Made by a program: the position numbers and the translations under genes. From Trueperaceae bacterium (GTDB lineage Bacteria; Deinococcota; Deinococci; Deinococcales; Trueperaceae): DNA of 8,279 nucleotides. The stretch is taken from NCBI GenBank assembly GCA_024636105.1, contig JAGXHO010000203.1:1-8279 (forward strand). Direction: 5' to 3'. Positions 7,684 through 8,279 of the stretch are shown here, one piece after another (position 1 is the first letter of the stretch; every line of letters starts with the position of its first letter). The notes below the pieces were generated by a model. The model was not told the DNA's origin and did no database searches. It saw nothing but the letters and a program-made list of their open reading frames with translations.

Positions 7684-8279
7684 GCAGGTGACGGTGCCGT
7701 CGAGCGCCGCGACGAACAGCGCGTCGCCGACGGGCAACGGGCTCGCCTGGACGGCGCCCGAAGCGACCCGGTGGCGCGCCCGTTCCGCGCCCGTGCGCGC
7801 GTCGAAGGCGAGCAGTTCGCCCCCCTCGTTCGCCACGTAGACTACGCCGCCCGCGACCACCGGGGCGGCCGTCACCGGGTGTGCGAGGGGCGCCGACCAG
7901 GCGTCGTCGCCCGAGCGCACGTGCAGCGCGTGAAGCCGCGGCCCCCAGGACCCGACGAAGACCAAGCGGTCGGCGACCGCCGGCGGAGCCCACGCCTCGC
8001 CCTCGACGTCGTACGACCAGCGCACGACGTGCGCCTCCGGGTCGAACGCATGCACCTCGCCGGAGCGGGTCGCGAGCAGCACGACCGCCCCGGCGGACAC
8101 CGGCGGCGCCGCCATGGCGCCTACGTCGACCCGGAAGCGCGCCGCGCCGTCGCGCGCGTCGAGCGCGTGGAGCCACCCGTCGTCGGCCACGACGAGCGCC
8201 AAGTGGCCGTGCAGGGTCGCCGCCGTCGCCGCGGCGGCGCCGAGGTCGACCGACCAACGCACCTCGCGCGGACCGGCCC
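7675..8279 (-). CDS. PQQ-type (BamB-like) beta-propeller repeat protein, C-terminal part
   Basis: The 200 visible codons form five regular repeats of 39-40 residues: nt 8250-8131, 8130-8014, 8013-7894, 7893-7774 and a shorter last one at 7773-7678. Each has the pattern of hydrophobic strand, G-x-L-H/L-A-F/L-D and R/S-G followed by a short strand, as in WHALDARDG, EVHAFDPEA, RLHALHVRSG and ELLAFDARTG. This is the signature of PQQ-like/BamB-type propeller repeats. Such proteins serve as scaffolds or, with the right residues, as PQQ dehydrogenases; I see no evidence for an enzyme here. The GTG at 8262 is not a convincing start, because the frame stays open to the window edge and reads AGPREVRWSVD, the usual strand before a repeat. 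The remaining blades and any signal peptide lie outside. It converges on gltB with a 15-nt gap and is probably unrelated in function. Confidence 0.85.
   Translation of the reverse strand, partial: AGPREVRWSVDLGAAAATAATLHGHLALVVADDGWLHALDARDGAARFRVDVGAMAAPPVSAGAVVLLATRSGEVHAFDPEAHVVRWSYDVEGEAWAPPAVADRLVFVGSWGPRLHALHVRSGDDAWSAPLAHPVTAAPVVAGGVVYVANEGGELLAFDARTGAERARHRVASGAVQASPLPVGDALFVAALDGTVTCLR

Noticed and set aside
7409..8257. A 282-codon minus-strand frame overlapping the propeller gene
   Set aside because: It is a frame shadow. The 7675-8279 frame shows regular propeller repeats, whereas this one is Arg/Gly/Pro-rich and runs into the end of gltB.

Overview
This is a GC-rich bacterial window (by eye about 70% G+C, with strong G/C preference at third codon positions). 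It holds three amino-acid biosynthesis genes and part of a fourth, unrelated gene. The codon bias explains the many long open frames on the wrong strand and frames. The lineage cannot be fixed from the sequence. A GC-rich bacterium with a leuA-cimA pair, a large GltB and a PQQ-type propeller protein would fit Deinococcota/Trueperaceae-like or similar environmental lineages, but that is a weak guess.

Layout. Positions 1-1023 (+) carry the C-terminal two thirds of 2-isopropylmalate synthase (LeuA); its start lies off the left edge. Its stop overlaps by 4 nt the GTG start of cimA (1020-2684, +), an (R)-citramalate synthase. Together they condense acetyl-CoA with 2-ketoisovalerate (leucine branch) or with pyruvate (threonine-independent isoleucine branch). 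A 355-nt gap follows. It holds hairpins after cimA, a convincing sigma70-type promoter (TTGACA, 18 nt, TACGAT at 2799-2828), and a leader of about 200 nt containing at least two strong GC hairpins. The leader precedes gltB (3040-7659, +), the large subunit of glutamate synthase. This enzyme takes glutamine-derived ammonia and 2-oxoglutarate to glutamate, the nitrogen donor for the transaminations that finish leucine and isoleucine synthesis. After gltB, 15 nt separate it from a convergent partial gene (7675-8279, -) for a PQQ-type beta-propeller protein. One hairpin spans both stop codons and probably serves as a shared terminator.

The points most worth a second look are all details of these known genes. 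GltB has a longer insertion than I recall for bacterial NADPH-type enzymes, at the place where ferredoxin-dependent glutamate synthases carry their ferredoxin loop, and no gltD lies next to it. The gltB leader looks attenuator-like. A perfect 18-nt tandem repeat sits in the Ala-rich linker of GltB. The gltB end has a shared stop-codon hairpin. I see no RNA genes, mobile elements, CRISPR arrays or wholly new system here.
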